Origin: JAGRMG01 sp047975215
Lineage (GTDB): Bacteria > Pseudomonadota > Alphaproteobacteria > Rhodobacterales > Rhodobacteraceae
Assembly (NCBI GenBank): GCA_047975215.1
Contig: JBKEDD010000126.1
Location: forward strand, 1 to 64,000
DNA: 64,000 bases
Direction: 5' to 3'
Below the pieces are notes generated by a model. It had not been told where the DNA came from and did not search any database. It worked only from the letters and a program-made list of their open reading frames with translations. Both the position numbers and the translations under genes were made by a program. This document shows positions 18,481-26,671 of this stretch, piece by piece. How positions within the stretch are numbered: position 1 is the stretch's first letter; the number at the start of each line of letters is the position of its first letter.

Positions 18481-18512
18481 GGGCCACGTCTTCCGTTGCG
18501 AAGTCGTGGCCC
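18481..18512 (-). terminator. Hairpin downstream of flp (probable attenuator/terminator)
   Basis: GGGCCACG (18481-18488) pairs with CGTGGCCC (18505-18512), extended after one T-T mismatch by CTTC/GAAG around a 6-base loop. On the minus strand it is followed by TTTCC. It starts 44 bases beyond the flp stop. Such a site fits higher expression of the abundant pilin than of the downstream rcpC-to-AAA genes. A short perfect palindrome, CCGTGGCACGG, adjoins it at 18467-18477. Confidence 0.7.
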
Positions 18513-18556
18513 GTCCCGGGTGGCTCGTATCGGCCGATCATCCCGGCCACTACCGA

Positions 18557-18739
18557 TCAGGAACCGGTGTCGGGCGTGGTGATTTTGGTAGCCGCGGTGG
18601 TGGCGAGGTCGCGGGTGCCTTGACCGATCGAGGTGTAGGCGGCGGCGGCCAGAGCCACGACGGCTGCGGTCAGAACGACCCAGTCAACGGTCACGGCGCC
18701 ATCTTCGTCTTTGCGGAAGTTCTTGATGAACTTGATCAT
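18557..18739 (-). CDS. flp: Flp/Fap-type IVb pilin
   Basis: A 60-residue prepilin: short charged leader (MIKFIKNFRKDEDG), then the hydrophobic helix AVTVDWVVLTAAVVALAAAA and a short Thr-rich tail. Cleavage is expected after Gly14, the prepilin peptidase candidate being TadV encoded at the other end of the locus. Positions +5/+6 of the mature pilin are Asp-Trp rather than the classical Glu-Tyr. ATG 18739 has a GGAGGG site; the longer frame to 18763 is rejected. It is the first gene of the locus and the likely major subunit. Confidence 0.93.
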   Translation of the reverse strand: MIKFIKNFRKDEDGAVTVDWVVLTAAVVALAAAAYTSIGQGTRDLATTAATKITTPDTGS

Positions 18740-19095
18740 GGTAATGTCCCTCCAAAGGATCACTAGGTTTTGTTGTCGCTAACCCCGGCGGCCGTCAGAA
18801 CCAGTTCTCTCTCTCGTCGGCCCATGCCCGTCGTGGTATGGGGCCATATAGCCAGCGGCCTGTGGCAGCATTTGGGCAGAAAACAAGGTTTGTTTGCCAA
18901 AATTTAACTTTTGCGGCAGATTTCTGATAACCTGCTGTATTGACTGCTAACTTTCCCGATGATCTTTGCCCATGGCGGGCCGGGCGATGTATTTTCGCGT
19001 CAATTCTGGCGAAACCGTCAGATTTGAGGGCGGTTTTTCTGTTCCCGGGCAAGGTTTTGCGGAACACTGGAAGAAAAGAACCGTGAGGCGGGCCG
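18740..19095. other. 356-base divergent intergenic region (flp and transglycosylase promoters expected)
   Basis: No coding frame with support is present. The stretch 18875-18960 is clearly AT-richer than the surroundings and should contain the flp promoter (reading left) and that of the transglycosylase (reading right). I could not identify a convincing -35/-10 pair, a sigma-54 site or a full TTAA-N7-TTAA CtrA box; isolated TTAAC half-sites are present near 18903. Confidence 0.5.
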
Positions 19096-19908
19096 ATGTA
19101 TCGCAAACTCCTGGCCGCTGTGCTTGGCGCGTGGGCGCTTTGTGCCCAGGCGGCCGCCGACACTCCCGCGCCGTTTGCCGATTTCCAGGCGCGGCGCGTG
19201 AAGCCGCCGGTTCCGGGTGCGGCCAGGCGGATCACCGTGCAGATCGAACCGCAGCCCCAGGCCGCGCCCCCGCCGTCGCCCGAGGCCGCCGATCCCGCGG
19301 CTGCGGAGCGCGCCGACGCGGCGATCGGACGCTATGCCTGGTTCTGGGACAAGGTTTCACCCGAGCTTGCGGCATCGCGGCCCGGCCGGCTGCATGACGC
19401 GTTGCAGACGCTGGCCGCATCGGGGCAGGTTGGCGCGCCACGGCTTCAGGCGCTTCAGGACATCGCCCGCGAGCGTGGCGTTCCGATCCTGAAATCGACC
19501 GTCGGAACCCGGGTTTCCCCGGCTCTGGTGCTGGCGATGATCTCGGTGGAATCGGCGGGCCGGGCCGATGCGGTCAGTTCGGCGGGCGCCACCGGCCTGA
19601 TGCAGCTCATGCCGGACACCGCCAAACGCTTTGGCGTCGCCGACAGCCTTCTGCCCGAACAGAACATAGCCGGCGGGGTCAGGTACCTGGACTGGCTGAT
19701 GCGCGAGTTCGAGGGCGACCCGATCCTGGTGCTGGCCGGTTACAACGCCGGCGAGGGATCGGTGCGCGACCACCGGGGCGTGCCGCCCTTTGCCGAAACC
19801 CGCGACTATGTGCCCAAGGTGCTGGCAGCATTCCAGGTCGCGCGGGGTCTGTGCATGACGCCGCCCGAACTGATATCGGACGGCTGCGTGTTCGCGGCGC
19901 TACATTAG
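19096..19908 (+). CDS. Lytic transglycosylase (SLT domain), periplasmic
   Basis: A 270-residue exported protein with signal peptide MYRKLLAAVLGAWALCAQAA and a C-terminal SLT lysozyme-like domain: catalytic Glu in ISVESAGR, then GATGLMQLMPDTAKRFGV, NIAGGVRYLDWLM and LAGYNAGEGSV. It cleaves peptidoglycan glycan strands to 1,6-anhydro products. The N-terminal third is Pro/Ala-rich and probably a linker. It diverges from the tad locus and could open the wall for pilus passage, but that link rests only on position. Confidence 0.92.
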   Translation: MYRKLLAAVLGAWALCAQAAADTPAPFADFQARRVKPPVPGAARRITVQIEPQPQAAPPPSPEAADPAAAERADAAIGRYAWFWDKVSPELAASRPGRLHDALQTLAASGQVGAPRLQALQDIARERGVPILKSTVGTRVSPALVLAMISVESAGRADAVSSAGATGLMQLMPDTAKRFGVADSLLPEQNIAGGVRYLDWLMREFEGDPILVLAGYNAGEGSVRDHRGVPPFAETRDYVPKVLAAFQVARGLCMTPPELISDGCVFAALH

Positions 19909-19919
19909 CGCGCGTTGCG

Positions 19920-20546
19920 TCACACGATGGTTGCCTCGGTCGAGGCGATCATGTCCTCGCGGCTGACCCCGGGGGCGAGTTCCACGATGTGCAGCCCGTC
20001 CGGGGCCACGTCCAGCACGCCCAGGTTGGAAATGATCCGGTTGACCACGGCCTTGCCGGTCAGCGGCAGGGTGCATTCCTTCAGCACCTTGCTGTCGCCA
20101 TGCTTGTTGGTGTGATCCATGACCACCACGACGCGGCCGACACCGGCGACCAGATCCATCGCGCCGCCCATTCCCTTGACCAGCTTGCCGGGGATCATCC
20201 AGTTGGCCAGATCGCCCTTTTCGCTGACCTCCATCGCGCCCAGGATCGCCATGGCGATCTTGCCGCCGCGGATCATGCCGAAACTGGTCGCGCTGTCGAA
20301 ATACGAGGTATGCGGCAGTTCGGTGATGGTCTGCTTGCCCGCATTGATCAGGTCGGCATCCTCGTCGCCTTCCACCGGGAACGGCCCCATGCCAAGCATG
20401 CCGTTTTCCGATTGCAGCGTCACATGCACGTCGTCGGGGATGTAGTTGGACACCAGCGTCGGAATGCCGATGCCGAGGTTCACATACATCCCGTCTTCAA
20501 GCTCTTTCGCCGCGCGGGCGGCCATCTGGTTGCGGTCCCAAGGCAT
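19920..20546 (-). CDS. scoB: 3-oxoacid CoA-transferase, subunit B
   Basis: A 208-residue class I CoA-transferase beta subunit. The catalytic Glu sits in LQSENGMLGMGP near residue 47, and VNLGIGIPTLVSNYI and GGAMDLVAGVGRVVVVMDHT are family segments. With subunit A (22462-23157) it moves CoA between an acyl-CoA and a 3-oxoacid, as in acetoacetate or 3-oxoadipate degradation; the substrate cannot be read from the sequence. It has a CAGGAGAC site. Unusually, two unrelated genes lie between the subunit genes. Confidence 0.9.
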   Translation of the reverse strand: MPWDRNQMAARAAKELEDGMYVNLGIGIPTLVSNYIPDDVHVTLQSENGMLGMGPFPVEGDEDADLINAGKQTITELPHTSYFDSATSFGMIRGGKIAMAILGAMEVSEKGDLANWMIPGKLVKGMGGAMDLVAGVGRVVVVMDHTNKHGDSKVLKECTLPLTGKAVVNRIISNLGVLDVAPDGLHIVELAPGVSREDMIASTEATIV

Positions 20547-20573
20547 TGCGTTGTCTCCTGTTCTGTCCCCGGT

Positions 20574-21362
20574 CTAGCAGGGGCGCGGAAGTTGGTCCAA
20601 GTGTCGAATGGCAAATTGTTCGAGCATCAACAGCCCGAACCCGGCATTCATGTGGCGGTGGTCGCCCTGCTCCATCGGTTCGCCATCGGCAGCGGTGCCG
20701 CCCAGTGCGTATTCGGATCTGGTTGCATAGGGTCCGTCCAGGGTTTCGGGCGGTTGGGGCAGATATCCAAAGCCCTGGCCGGCAATCGCCCGCTCTAGCG
20801 CCGTCGCCCATATGTCGAAAAGGGTTTCGGCATGGGGGTTGTCGCGGAACGTCCGGAACCGGGCCGCCATTTCGTTCTCGTCGGCGCGTTCGCGCAGCGA
20901 TCCGGCCGGAAACGGTGCGACGGTGAAAACGCACCCCGGCGCATTGCCGAACCGCGCATTGATATCCCCGGCCCAGTCCGCGGCGATCCGTTCCAGCCAG
21001 TCGGTGACAAAGCCGAGAGAGGCGCGGAAAGGCCGCTCGTCGTCGCCGCTTCCCAGCATGGCGTGGGTTTCGAACAGCGCGTTGATATCGAGCGGATGCG
21101 AGCGGAAGCCCACGACCAGCGTCTTGTCGTATTGCGACAGATCGGCCTCGGCCCGGCCGTTCAGCGTCTGCAACAATTCGTGTTCGTCCTCATTGTGCAC
21201 GAACGGCCGGAATACCGCACCTTCCGCCCGACCCCGGCGCAGCATGGGCGCCTTGACCGCGAAATAGTCGGTTTCGATCCCGGGAAACCGGTCGCGGAAC
21301 GCGGCATCGGCGCGCCGGAGCGCGCCCACATGCGAACTTCCCAGGATCAGGACTTTCTTCAT
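20574..21362 (-). CDS. Unknown protein, SGNH/GDSL-like N terminus
   Basis: A 262-residue soluble protein not recognised with certainty. The N terminus MKKVLILGSSHVGALRRAD resembles the block-I GxS(x) region of SGNH hydrolases or acyltransferases, and GDHRHMNAGFG near residue 245 could supply a block-V like Asp/His pair. It overlaps the preceding GSCFA gene by 4 bases (ATGA), so the two are translationally coupled, and scoB follows 27 bases later. A role in modifying surface glycans alongside the GSCFA protein is conceivable but unproven. Confidence 0.6.
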   Translation of the reverse strand: MKKVLILGSSHVGALRRADAAFRDRFPGIETDYFAVKAPMLRRGRAEGAVFRPFVHNEDEHELLQTLNGRAEADLSQYDKTLVVGFRSHPLDINALFETHAMLGSGDDERPFRASLGFVTDWLERIAADWAGDINARFGNAPGCVFTVAPFPAGSLRERADENEMAARFRTFRDNPHAETLFDIWATALERAIAGQGFGYLPQPPETLDGPYATRSEYALGGTAADGEPMEQGDHRHMNAGFGLLMLEQFAIRHLDQLPRPC

Positions 21363-22462
21363 TTGTCGAACGCGTCCAGCAGTTCTTCTTCGCAGATCAC
21401 GTCGCCGGCGGCCTCGGCCCGGATGCGTTCGCGCCGGGCGCGGCGCAACTCGCGCATGGTGCGGAGCTGTTCGCGGCTGGGCTGTTCGTCTGCCCTGCCG
21501 GAATGTGCGGCGAGAAAACAGTTCATGACGCGACCGACGCCCGCGGCGCTGACGCTGCGCAGGTTGGATTCGTAGAAATCGCGCGGGGCGGCGTGTGATG
21601 AGACGATCTCGTAAGACGGGAAATAGTCGATATCGTCGAAATCGGCGGCAAGTTCGCCGGCCACGGTGCGCAGGACCGATTTCGAATAGACGGTGGCGGG
21701 CAGGACATGCTGATCGCCGGCGGTCGCGGTCAGCGGTACCGGCGATACCGTCAGAAGAAAGCGCATATCGGGGTTGATGGCGCGCAGCCTGTCACGGACG
21801 GCAAGGAAATCGTCGCGGATCTCGGTGGCGCGAAAGTTGCGGAACCGGTGCCGGCCCGGGTCGTAGCGCCCGGCGATCGTGCCCGGCGCCGTGGGATAGA
21901 CAGTGCCTGATGCCGCGTGTTCCCAGGCTTCGGTCAGACCCAGGGTAAAAACCAGGACCTGCGCCTTTGCCAGGGTGTCGCGGATCGCGTCAAGGTGATG
22001 GGTCCGCGCCTCGGCCACGAGGTCGGGGCTGGCCAGCCCGTCGGGCTCCACGCCCGGGCGCAGCGCATCGAAGAAGGCGCCGTCGCGCTCCCAGACCGGG
22101 TCGGCGGGCCGGAACTCGCCGAATGCCTCGGCCAGAAGCTGATGCAGTTGCCGCACGGTATAGATATTGCCGTAGCGGGCCGAGTACATCCGGTAGCCAT
22201 AGCGCCGGGCCAGATTGTCTGGCACCGCGCCGGGTACCGTTTCGCCGTCGAGAACCGCAAAGCCGTTTTCACGAAGCACCCGCCCGACATGCTGCGCGAA
22301 ACAGCTCCCGGCGGTAAAGATCGGCGCGTCGCGGGCGATGGGGAATTTCGGCCGGTAGATGCCGGCCGGCGGGTAGGAGGCGGCTTCGGCCACGCCGCTG
22401 CGCCAGAATGCGCGCGAACCCAGCCCTTGGTAGGGCGATACGATATCGCGCTTCTCGCCCAT
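21359..22462 (-). CDS. GSCFA-domain protein (SGNH-type hydrolase fold)
   Basis: A 367-residue cytoplasmic-looking protein with the family-defining motif TAGSCFAQHVGRVL near residue 45, followed by GYRMYSARYGNIYTVRQL and FTLGLTEAWEH. The GSCFA family is related to SGNH esterases/acyltransferases, with no firmly established substrate. ATG 22462 overlaps the last base of the scoA stop (TGATG), and its own stop overlaps the next start (ATGA), so it is part of one operon. The frame extends further upstream but only inside scoA. Confidence 0.82.
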   Translation of the reverse strand: MGEKRDIVSPYQGLGSRAFWRSGVAEAASYPPAGIYRPKFPIARDAPIFTAGSCFAQHVGRVLRENGFAVLDGETVPGAVPDNLARRYGYRMYSARYGNIYTVRQLHQLLAEAFGEFRPADPVWERDGAFFDALRPGVEPDGLASPDLVAEARTHHLDAIRDTLAKAQVLVFTLGLTEAWEHAASGTVYPTAPGTIAGRYDPGRHRFRNFRATEIRDDFLAVRDRLRAINPDMRFLLTVSPVPLTATAGDQHVLPATVYSKSVLRTVAGELAADFDDIDYFPSYEIVSSHAAPRDFYESNLRSVSAAGVGRVMNCFLAAHSGRADEQPSREQLRTMRELRRARRERIRAEAAGDVICEEELLDAFDK

Positions 22463-23157
22463 CAGGCGGCGCGGGTAGTGCGCTGTTCGATGCGTTTCTC
22501 GTGTTCGCCCTGGATCAGGCGGTGCACATAGATGCCGGGCAGGTGGATCGAGTCGGGTTCGAGGCTGCCCACCGGAACGATCTCTTCCACTTCCATGATG
22601 CAGACGCGCCCGCACATCGCGGCCGGAGGGTTGAAGTTGCGCGCCGTCTTGCGGAAAATCGCGTTGCCGGTCTCGTCGGCCTTCCACGCCTTGACGATGG
22701 ACAGATCGGCAAAGATGCCACGTTCGAGAATGTAGGTCTCGCCGTCGAACTCCTTGTGCTCCTTGCCCTCGGCGATCACCGTGCCCACGCCGGTCTTGGT
22801 GTAAAAGCCCGGAATGCCCGCGCCGCCGGCGCGCATCCGCTCGGCCAGCGTTCCCTGGGGGTTGAACTCAAGCTCAAGTTCGCCCGAAAGATACTGGCGC
22901 ATGAATTCGGCGTTCTCGCCCACATAGGACGACATCATCTTCTTTACCTGCCGGGTCTGCAACAGGATGCCGATGCCGAAATCATCCACGCCGGCATTGT
23001 TCGAGGCAAAGGTCAGATCCTTGACGCCCGATTCCCTGATCGCCTGCAACAACAGTTCAGGAATGCCGCAGAGGCCAAAGCCGCCGGCCGCGATCAGCAT
23101 GCCGTCACGAAGGACCCCGTCGAGCGCCTCTGCCGCGTTGCCGTATACCTTTTTCAT
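22462..23157 (-). CDS. scoA: 3-oxoacid CoA-transferase, subunit A
   Basis: A 231-residue class I CoA-transferase alpha subunit with GGFGLCGIPELLLQAI (CoA-binding glycine loop), TFASNNAGVDDFGIG and KTARNFNPPAAMCG. It pairs with subunit B at 19920-20546. ATG 23157 is chosen because a GGGGAAA site lies at correct distance; the alternative at 23178 would overlap the palindrome. The first gene of a four-gene operon (scoA, GSCFA, unknown, scoB) under a promoter embedded in a perfect inverted repeat. Confidence 0.9.
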   Translation of the reverse strand: MKKVYGNAAEALDGVLRDGMLIAAGGFGLCGIPELLLQAIRESGVKDLTFASNNAGVDDFGIGILLQTRQVKKMMSSYVGENAEFMRQYLSGELELEFNPQGTLAERMRAGGAGIPGFYTKTGVGTVIAEGKEHKEFDGETYILERGIFADLSIVKAWKADETGNAIFRKTARNFNPPAAMCGRVCIMEVEEIVPVGSLEPDSIHLPGIYVHRLIQGEHEKRIEQRTTRAA

Positions 23158-23170
23158 GACCGTTTCCCCG

Positions 23171-23216
23171 ATTGACAATGCCCGCGAACCATAGGGACGG
23201 TGCGGGCATTGTCAAT
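23171..23216 (-). promoter_or_regulatory. Promoter/operator of the scoA operon inside a perfect 15-bp inverted repeat
   Basis: ATTGACAATGCCCGC and its exact complement occupy 23202-23216 and 23171-23185, separated by 16 bases. On the minus strand, TTGACA (23215-23210) and TATGGT (23193-23188) are spaced by 16 bases, so the -35 is in the first arm, the -10 in the loop and the start point should fall in the second arm, about 25 bases before the scoA ATG. A dimeric repressor binding both arms would block transcription. Confidence 0.72.
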
Positions 23217-23372
23217 CATGGGCGCTGCGTTGCAGCGGCGCCGCGCCGCCAGCAGAATCCGTTCAGCCCGAGCAGTATTTCAGGCCAAGCGGAACGTCCG
23301 GCAGCCAAGAGTTGACAGGCGCCGCATGTCCTCCTTTCGCGATTGAACGAGGTACGCGCGTGCCCACAAACA

Positions 23373-23402
23373 GGTTCTCTGGAGGCGGACCTTCAGAGAA
23401 CC
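23373..23402 (-). terminator. Terminator of the L,D-transpeptidase gene
   Basis: GGTTCTCTG (23373-23381) and CAGAGAACC (23394-23402) form a 9-bp stem; on the minus strand it is followed by TGTTTGTG. The stem includes the stop codon at 23393-23395, so termination immediately follows translation. Confidence 0.65.
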
Positions 23403-23977
23403 CGGACCTGCGTGCCGACCGGCGTGATCGCGAACAACTCGGCGATTGCATGGTTGTAAAGCCCGATGCAGCCGTCCGACGACTGCCGCCCGATCTTGCG
23501 CGTGTCATGGGTGCCGTGGATCAGGTAGGCGGGCCAGTCCAGATACATGGCATGGGTGCCCAGCGGATTGTTGGGGCCGGGAGGCATGTAGTGGAGTTCG
23601 GGGTTGCGTTCGATCATCGACGGCGTCGGCGTCCAGTCGGGGCCGACCTTCTTGCGCACGATCCTGGTGTACCCGCGCTTCGTCAACTCCTCCGAGATCG
23701 GTACGGAGGTCGGGAAGACCCGGTAGTCGCTGCCATCGGAATTCCAGAAGTGCAAGGCCCGCGAACCGGTATCGGCAACGATCGTGGCCACGCCCAGGTC
23801 GTCGAAATGCTCGCGCCAGTCCTGGCGCACGAAGCTCGACGTATTGTGGCGCACGCCCTGTTGCGGCTGATCCGGCGCCGGTCCGGTGCTGGTCTGGGAC
23901 AGCCCTACATGGGGTGCCAGCATCAGTGCGGCGCCCGAAATCAATACCTGCCGTCGTGAAAGGGGTCCTCGTGCCAT
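23393..23977 (-). CDS. L,D-transpeptidase (YkuD family), Tat-type signal
   Basis: A 194-residue exported enzyme. The N terminus MARGPLSRRQVLISGAALM has a twin-arginine S-R-R-x-V-L motif. The catalytic domain shows YLIHGTHDTRKIG and SSDGCIGLYNHAIAEL with the nucleophile Cys. In the usual S-x-G-C-I-R motif the Arg is Gly here. It would make 3-3 peptidoglycan cross-links or attach proteins to the wall. ATG 23977 has GAGAGGAAAG; the longer frame to 24040 lacks a site and would bury the signal. Confidence 0.88.
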   Translation of the reverse strand: MARGPLSRRQVLISGAALMLAPHVGLSQTSTGPAPDQPQQGVRHNTSSFVRQDWREHFDDLGVATIVADTGSRALHFWNSDGSDYRVFPTSVPISEELTKRGYTRIVRKKVGPDWTPTPSMIERNPELHYMPPGPNNPLGTHAMYLDWPAYLIHGTHDTRKIGRQSSDGCIGLYNHAIAELFAITPVGTQVRVL

Positions 23978-24085
23978 TTTTTGCTTTCCTCTCGATTGCC
24001 TGTAGCGCCTGCTCGATACCAGCCGGGGCGGAAAGCTCAAATCACATATTCTTCATCTCCGATGCGTTGGCATGGAGGGGACCCT

Positions 24086-26671
24086 TCACAGCTCCTTTTT
24101 CGCGGCCGGGTTCTTTTTGGCGGGTGCCTTCTTTGCCGGTGTCTTTTTTGCCGGAGCCTTCTTCGCCGCCGTTTTGCGCTTGGTGCCCTTCTTGGCCGCC
24201 TTTTCCGCGATAAGCTGCACCGCAAGCTCCATCGTCACATCCGCCGGTTCGGTGCCCTTGGGCAGCGTCGCGTTGACCTTGTCCCATTTGACGTAAGGCC
24301 CATAGCGACCGTCCATCACATTGACCGGACCGCCGCTTTCGGGATGGTCGCCCAGCTCCCTGAGCGGTTTCGCCGCGGCGCCGCGCCCGCCGCCGCGGGC
24401 GGCTTTCTGGGCCAGTTCCTCGACCGCGCGGTTCATGCCGATGGTAAAGACGTCGTTCACGTCCTTGAGGTTGGCATATGTCCTGTTGTGCCGCACATAT
24501 GGCCCGAAGCGCCCGATCGCCGCCTCGATCATTTCCCCGTCCTCCGGATGCGGACCGATCTGGCGGGGCAGGTTCAACAGCATCAGCGCCTTTTGCAGAT
24601 CGACTTCGCCCAGATCCCAACCCTTGGGGATCGAGGCGCGCGGCGGCTTGGGGGTCTCCTCGGTTGCCTCGCCGCGCTGCACGAAGGGGCCGAACCGGCC
24701 CTTGCGCAGGGTGATGGCGTCATCCCCGTCATGGCCGAGAATCTTGCCGTCCGGCCCGATTTCGTCGCCCTCGGCCCCCGGTGGGCCGAACGGGCGGGTA
24801 TAGCGGCATTCGGGGTAGTTGGAACAGCCGATGAAGGCGCCGCCCGAGCGCGCGGTGCGCATCGAAAGCCGGCCCGCGCCGCAGTTTGGGCAGATGCGCG
24901 GATCGCTGCCATCGGCGTTTGGCGGAAACAGGTGCGGTTCCAGCACCTCGTTGATCTTTTCCAGAACGTCGGTGATGCGCAATTCGCTGGTTTCGGCGAT
25001 CGCCGCCGAGAAATCGCGCCAGAAACGGCCCAGCAGCGCCTTGTAGTCGGCCTCGCCCGCGCTGACATTGTCCAGCTCGTCCTCCAGCCCGGCGGTGAAG
25101 TCATAGCCGACATAGCGGCGGAAGTAGTTTTGCAGGAAGGTCGTCACCAGCCGCCCCTTGTCCTCGGGGATCAGGCGGTTCTTGTCTTTGCGGACATAGC
25201 CGCGATCCTGGATCGTGGTGACGATGCTGGCATAGGTCGATGGCCGGCCGATGCCCAGTTCCTCCATTCGCTTGACCAGCGTCGCCTCGGTATAGCGCGG
25301 CGGCGGCTGCGTGAAGTGCTGCTCGGGCGTGACCGCGCGTTTCTCGGCCGGTTCGCCCTGTGAAATCTGCGGCAGGCGCCTGTCGTCCTCGTCCAGAACG
25401 TCGTCGCGCCCCTCTTCGTAGATACGCAGGAAGCCGTCGAACAACACCACCTGGCCGGTGGCGCGCAATTCGACCTGGCCGTCGGCGCTGCCAACGTCGA
25501 CGGTGGTGCGTTCCAGTCGCGCCGCCTCCATCTGGCAGGCCAGCGTGCGTTTCCAGATCAGGTCGTACAGCTTGCGCTGGTCGGACTCGGTCAGTTTCAG
25601 GCTTTCGGCATCGGCGCCCATGTCGGTGGGGCGGATACATTCATGCGCCTCCTGGGCGTTCTTGGCCTTGTTCTTGTAGATACGCGGGCTGGACGGGACG
25701 TATTCGGCACCGAAGCGGTCGCGGATCGCATCGCGCGCCGACGTTGCCGCCTCGGGTGCCATGTCGATGCCGTCTGTGCGCATATAGGTGATGTGGCCGG
25801 CCTCGTAGAGGCGCTGCGCCGCGCTCATGGTCTGTCGCGCGCCCATGCCGAACTTGCGGCTGGCCTCCTGTTGCAGGGTCGAGGTCATGAACGGGGCCGC
25901 GGGGTTGCGGCTTGCGGGTTTCGCCTCGACCGAAAGCACGTTCAGCGCGCGGCTGGTGATCGCCTGCGCGGCAAGTTCCGCCTGGGTCTGGTTCTCGATG
26001 CCGTATTTGTCCAGCTTCTTGCCCGCAAGGACGGTAAGCCTCGCCTCGTATTCCTGGCCGCGCGGCGTGGACAGAAGGGCCTTGACCGTCCAGTATTCGC
26101 GGGCGCGAAACGCCTCGATCTCCATTTCCCGCTCGACGATCAGCCGCAGGCAGACCGATTGCACCCGGCCGGCGGACTTGGCGCCGGGCAGCTTGCGCCA
26201 CAGCACCGGAGAGAGGTTGAAGCCGACCAGATAATCCAGCGCGCGGCGCGCCAGATACGCCTCGACAAGCGGCATGTCGACCTGGCGGGGATGCGCCATC
26301 GCCTCGGCCACCGCGGATTTGGTGATCGCGTTGAAGGTGACGCGGCTGACGGTCGTGTCCTTCTTGATCGCCTTGCGCCTGGTCAGCGCCTCTTGCAGAT
26401 GCCAGCTGATTGCCTCGCCCTCGCGGTCGGGGTCGGTGGCGAGGATCAGTTCGTTGTCTTCCTTCAGCGCGTCGGCGATCGCCTTGACGTGCTTGCGGCT
26501 CTCGGGCGCGACCTCCCAGAGCATGTCGAAGTCGTTCTCGGGATCGACGGATCCGTCCTTGGGCGGCAGGTCGCGGACATGGCCGTATGAGGCGAGAACC
26601 GTGTATCCGGGGCCGAGATACTTGTTGATGGTCTTGGCCTTGGCAGGAGATTCTACAACGACAACAGGCAT
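24086..26671 (-). CDS. topA: DNA topoisomerase I
   Basis: An 861-residue type IA topoisomerase that relaxes negative supercoils. Visible: TOPRIM start VVVESPAKAKTINKYLG, metal site DPDREGEAISWH near residue 118, active-site Tyr in ITYMRTDGIDM near 303, a four-cysteine zinc finger (CPNCGAGRL...CSNYPECRY) near 600, two alphaproteobacterial topo C-repeats (GRFGPYVRHNRTYANL, GRYGPYVKWDKVNATL) and a K/A/P-rich tail (repeated PAKKAPAKK) at 830-861. That tail resembles histone H1-like DNA-binding tails. Diverges from the next gene across 162 bases. Confidence 0.97.
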   Translation of the reverse strand: MPVVVVESPAKAKTINKYLGPGYTVLASYGHVRDLPPKDGSVDPENDFDMLWEVAPESRKHVKAIADALKEDNELILATDPDREGEAISWHLQEALTRRKAIKKDTTVSRVTFNAITKSAVAEAMAHPRQVDMPLVEAYLARRALDYLVGFNLSPVLWRKLPGAKSAGRVQSVCLRLIVEREMEIEAFRAREYWTVKALLSTPRGQEYEARLTVLAGKKLDKYGIENQTQAELAAQAITSRALNVLSVEAKPASRNPAAPFMTSTLQQEASRKFGMGARQTMSAAQRLYEAGHITYMRTDGIDMAPEAATSARDAIRDRFGAEYVPSSPRIYKNKAKNAQEAHECIRPTDMGADAESLKLTESDQRKLYDLIWKRTLACQMEAARLERTTVDVGSADGQVELRATGQVVLFDGFLRIYEEGRDDVLDEDDRRLPQISQGEPAEKRAVTPEQHFTQPPPRYTEATLVKRMEELGIGRPSTYASIVTTIQDRGYVRKDKNRLIPEDKGRLVTTFLQNYFRRYVGYDFTAGLEDELDNVSAGEADYKALLGRFWRDFSAAIAETSELRITDVLEKINEVLEPHLFPPNADGSDPRICPNCGAGRLSMRTARSGGAFIGCSNYPECRYTRPFGPPGAEGDEIGPDGKILGHDGDDAITLRKGRFGPFVQRGEATEETPKPPRASIPKGWDLGEVDLQKALMLLNLPRQIGPHPEDGEMIEAAIGRFGPYVRHNRTYANLKDVNDVFTIGMNRAVEELAQKAARGGGRGAAAKPLRELGDHPESGGPVNVMDGRYGPYVKWDKVNATLPKGTEPADVTMELAVQLIAEKAAKKGTKRKTAAKKAPAKKTPAKKAPAKKNPAAKKEL

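Noticed and set aside
18862..18880. Sigma-54 type promoter upstream of flp
   Set aside because: TGGCAGCATTTGGGCA has a GG-like element but lacks the GC of the -12 box at correct spacing.
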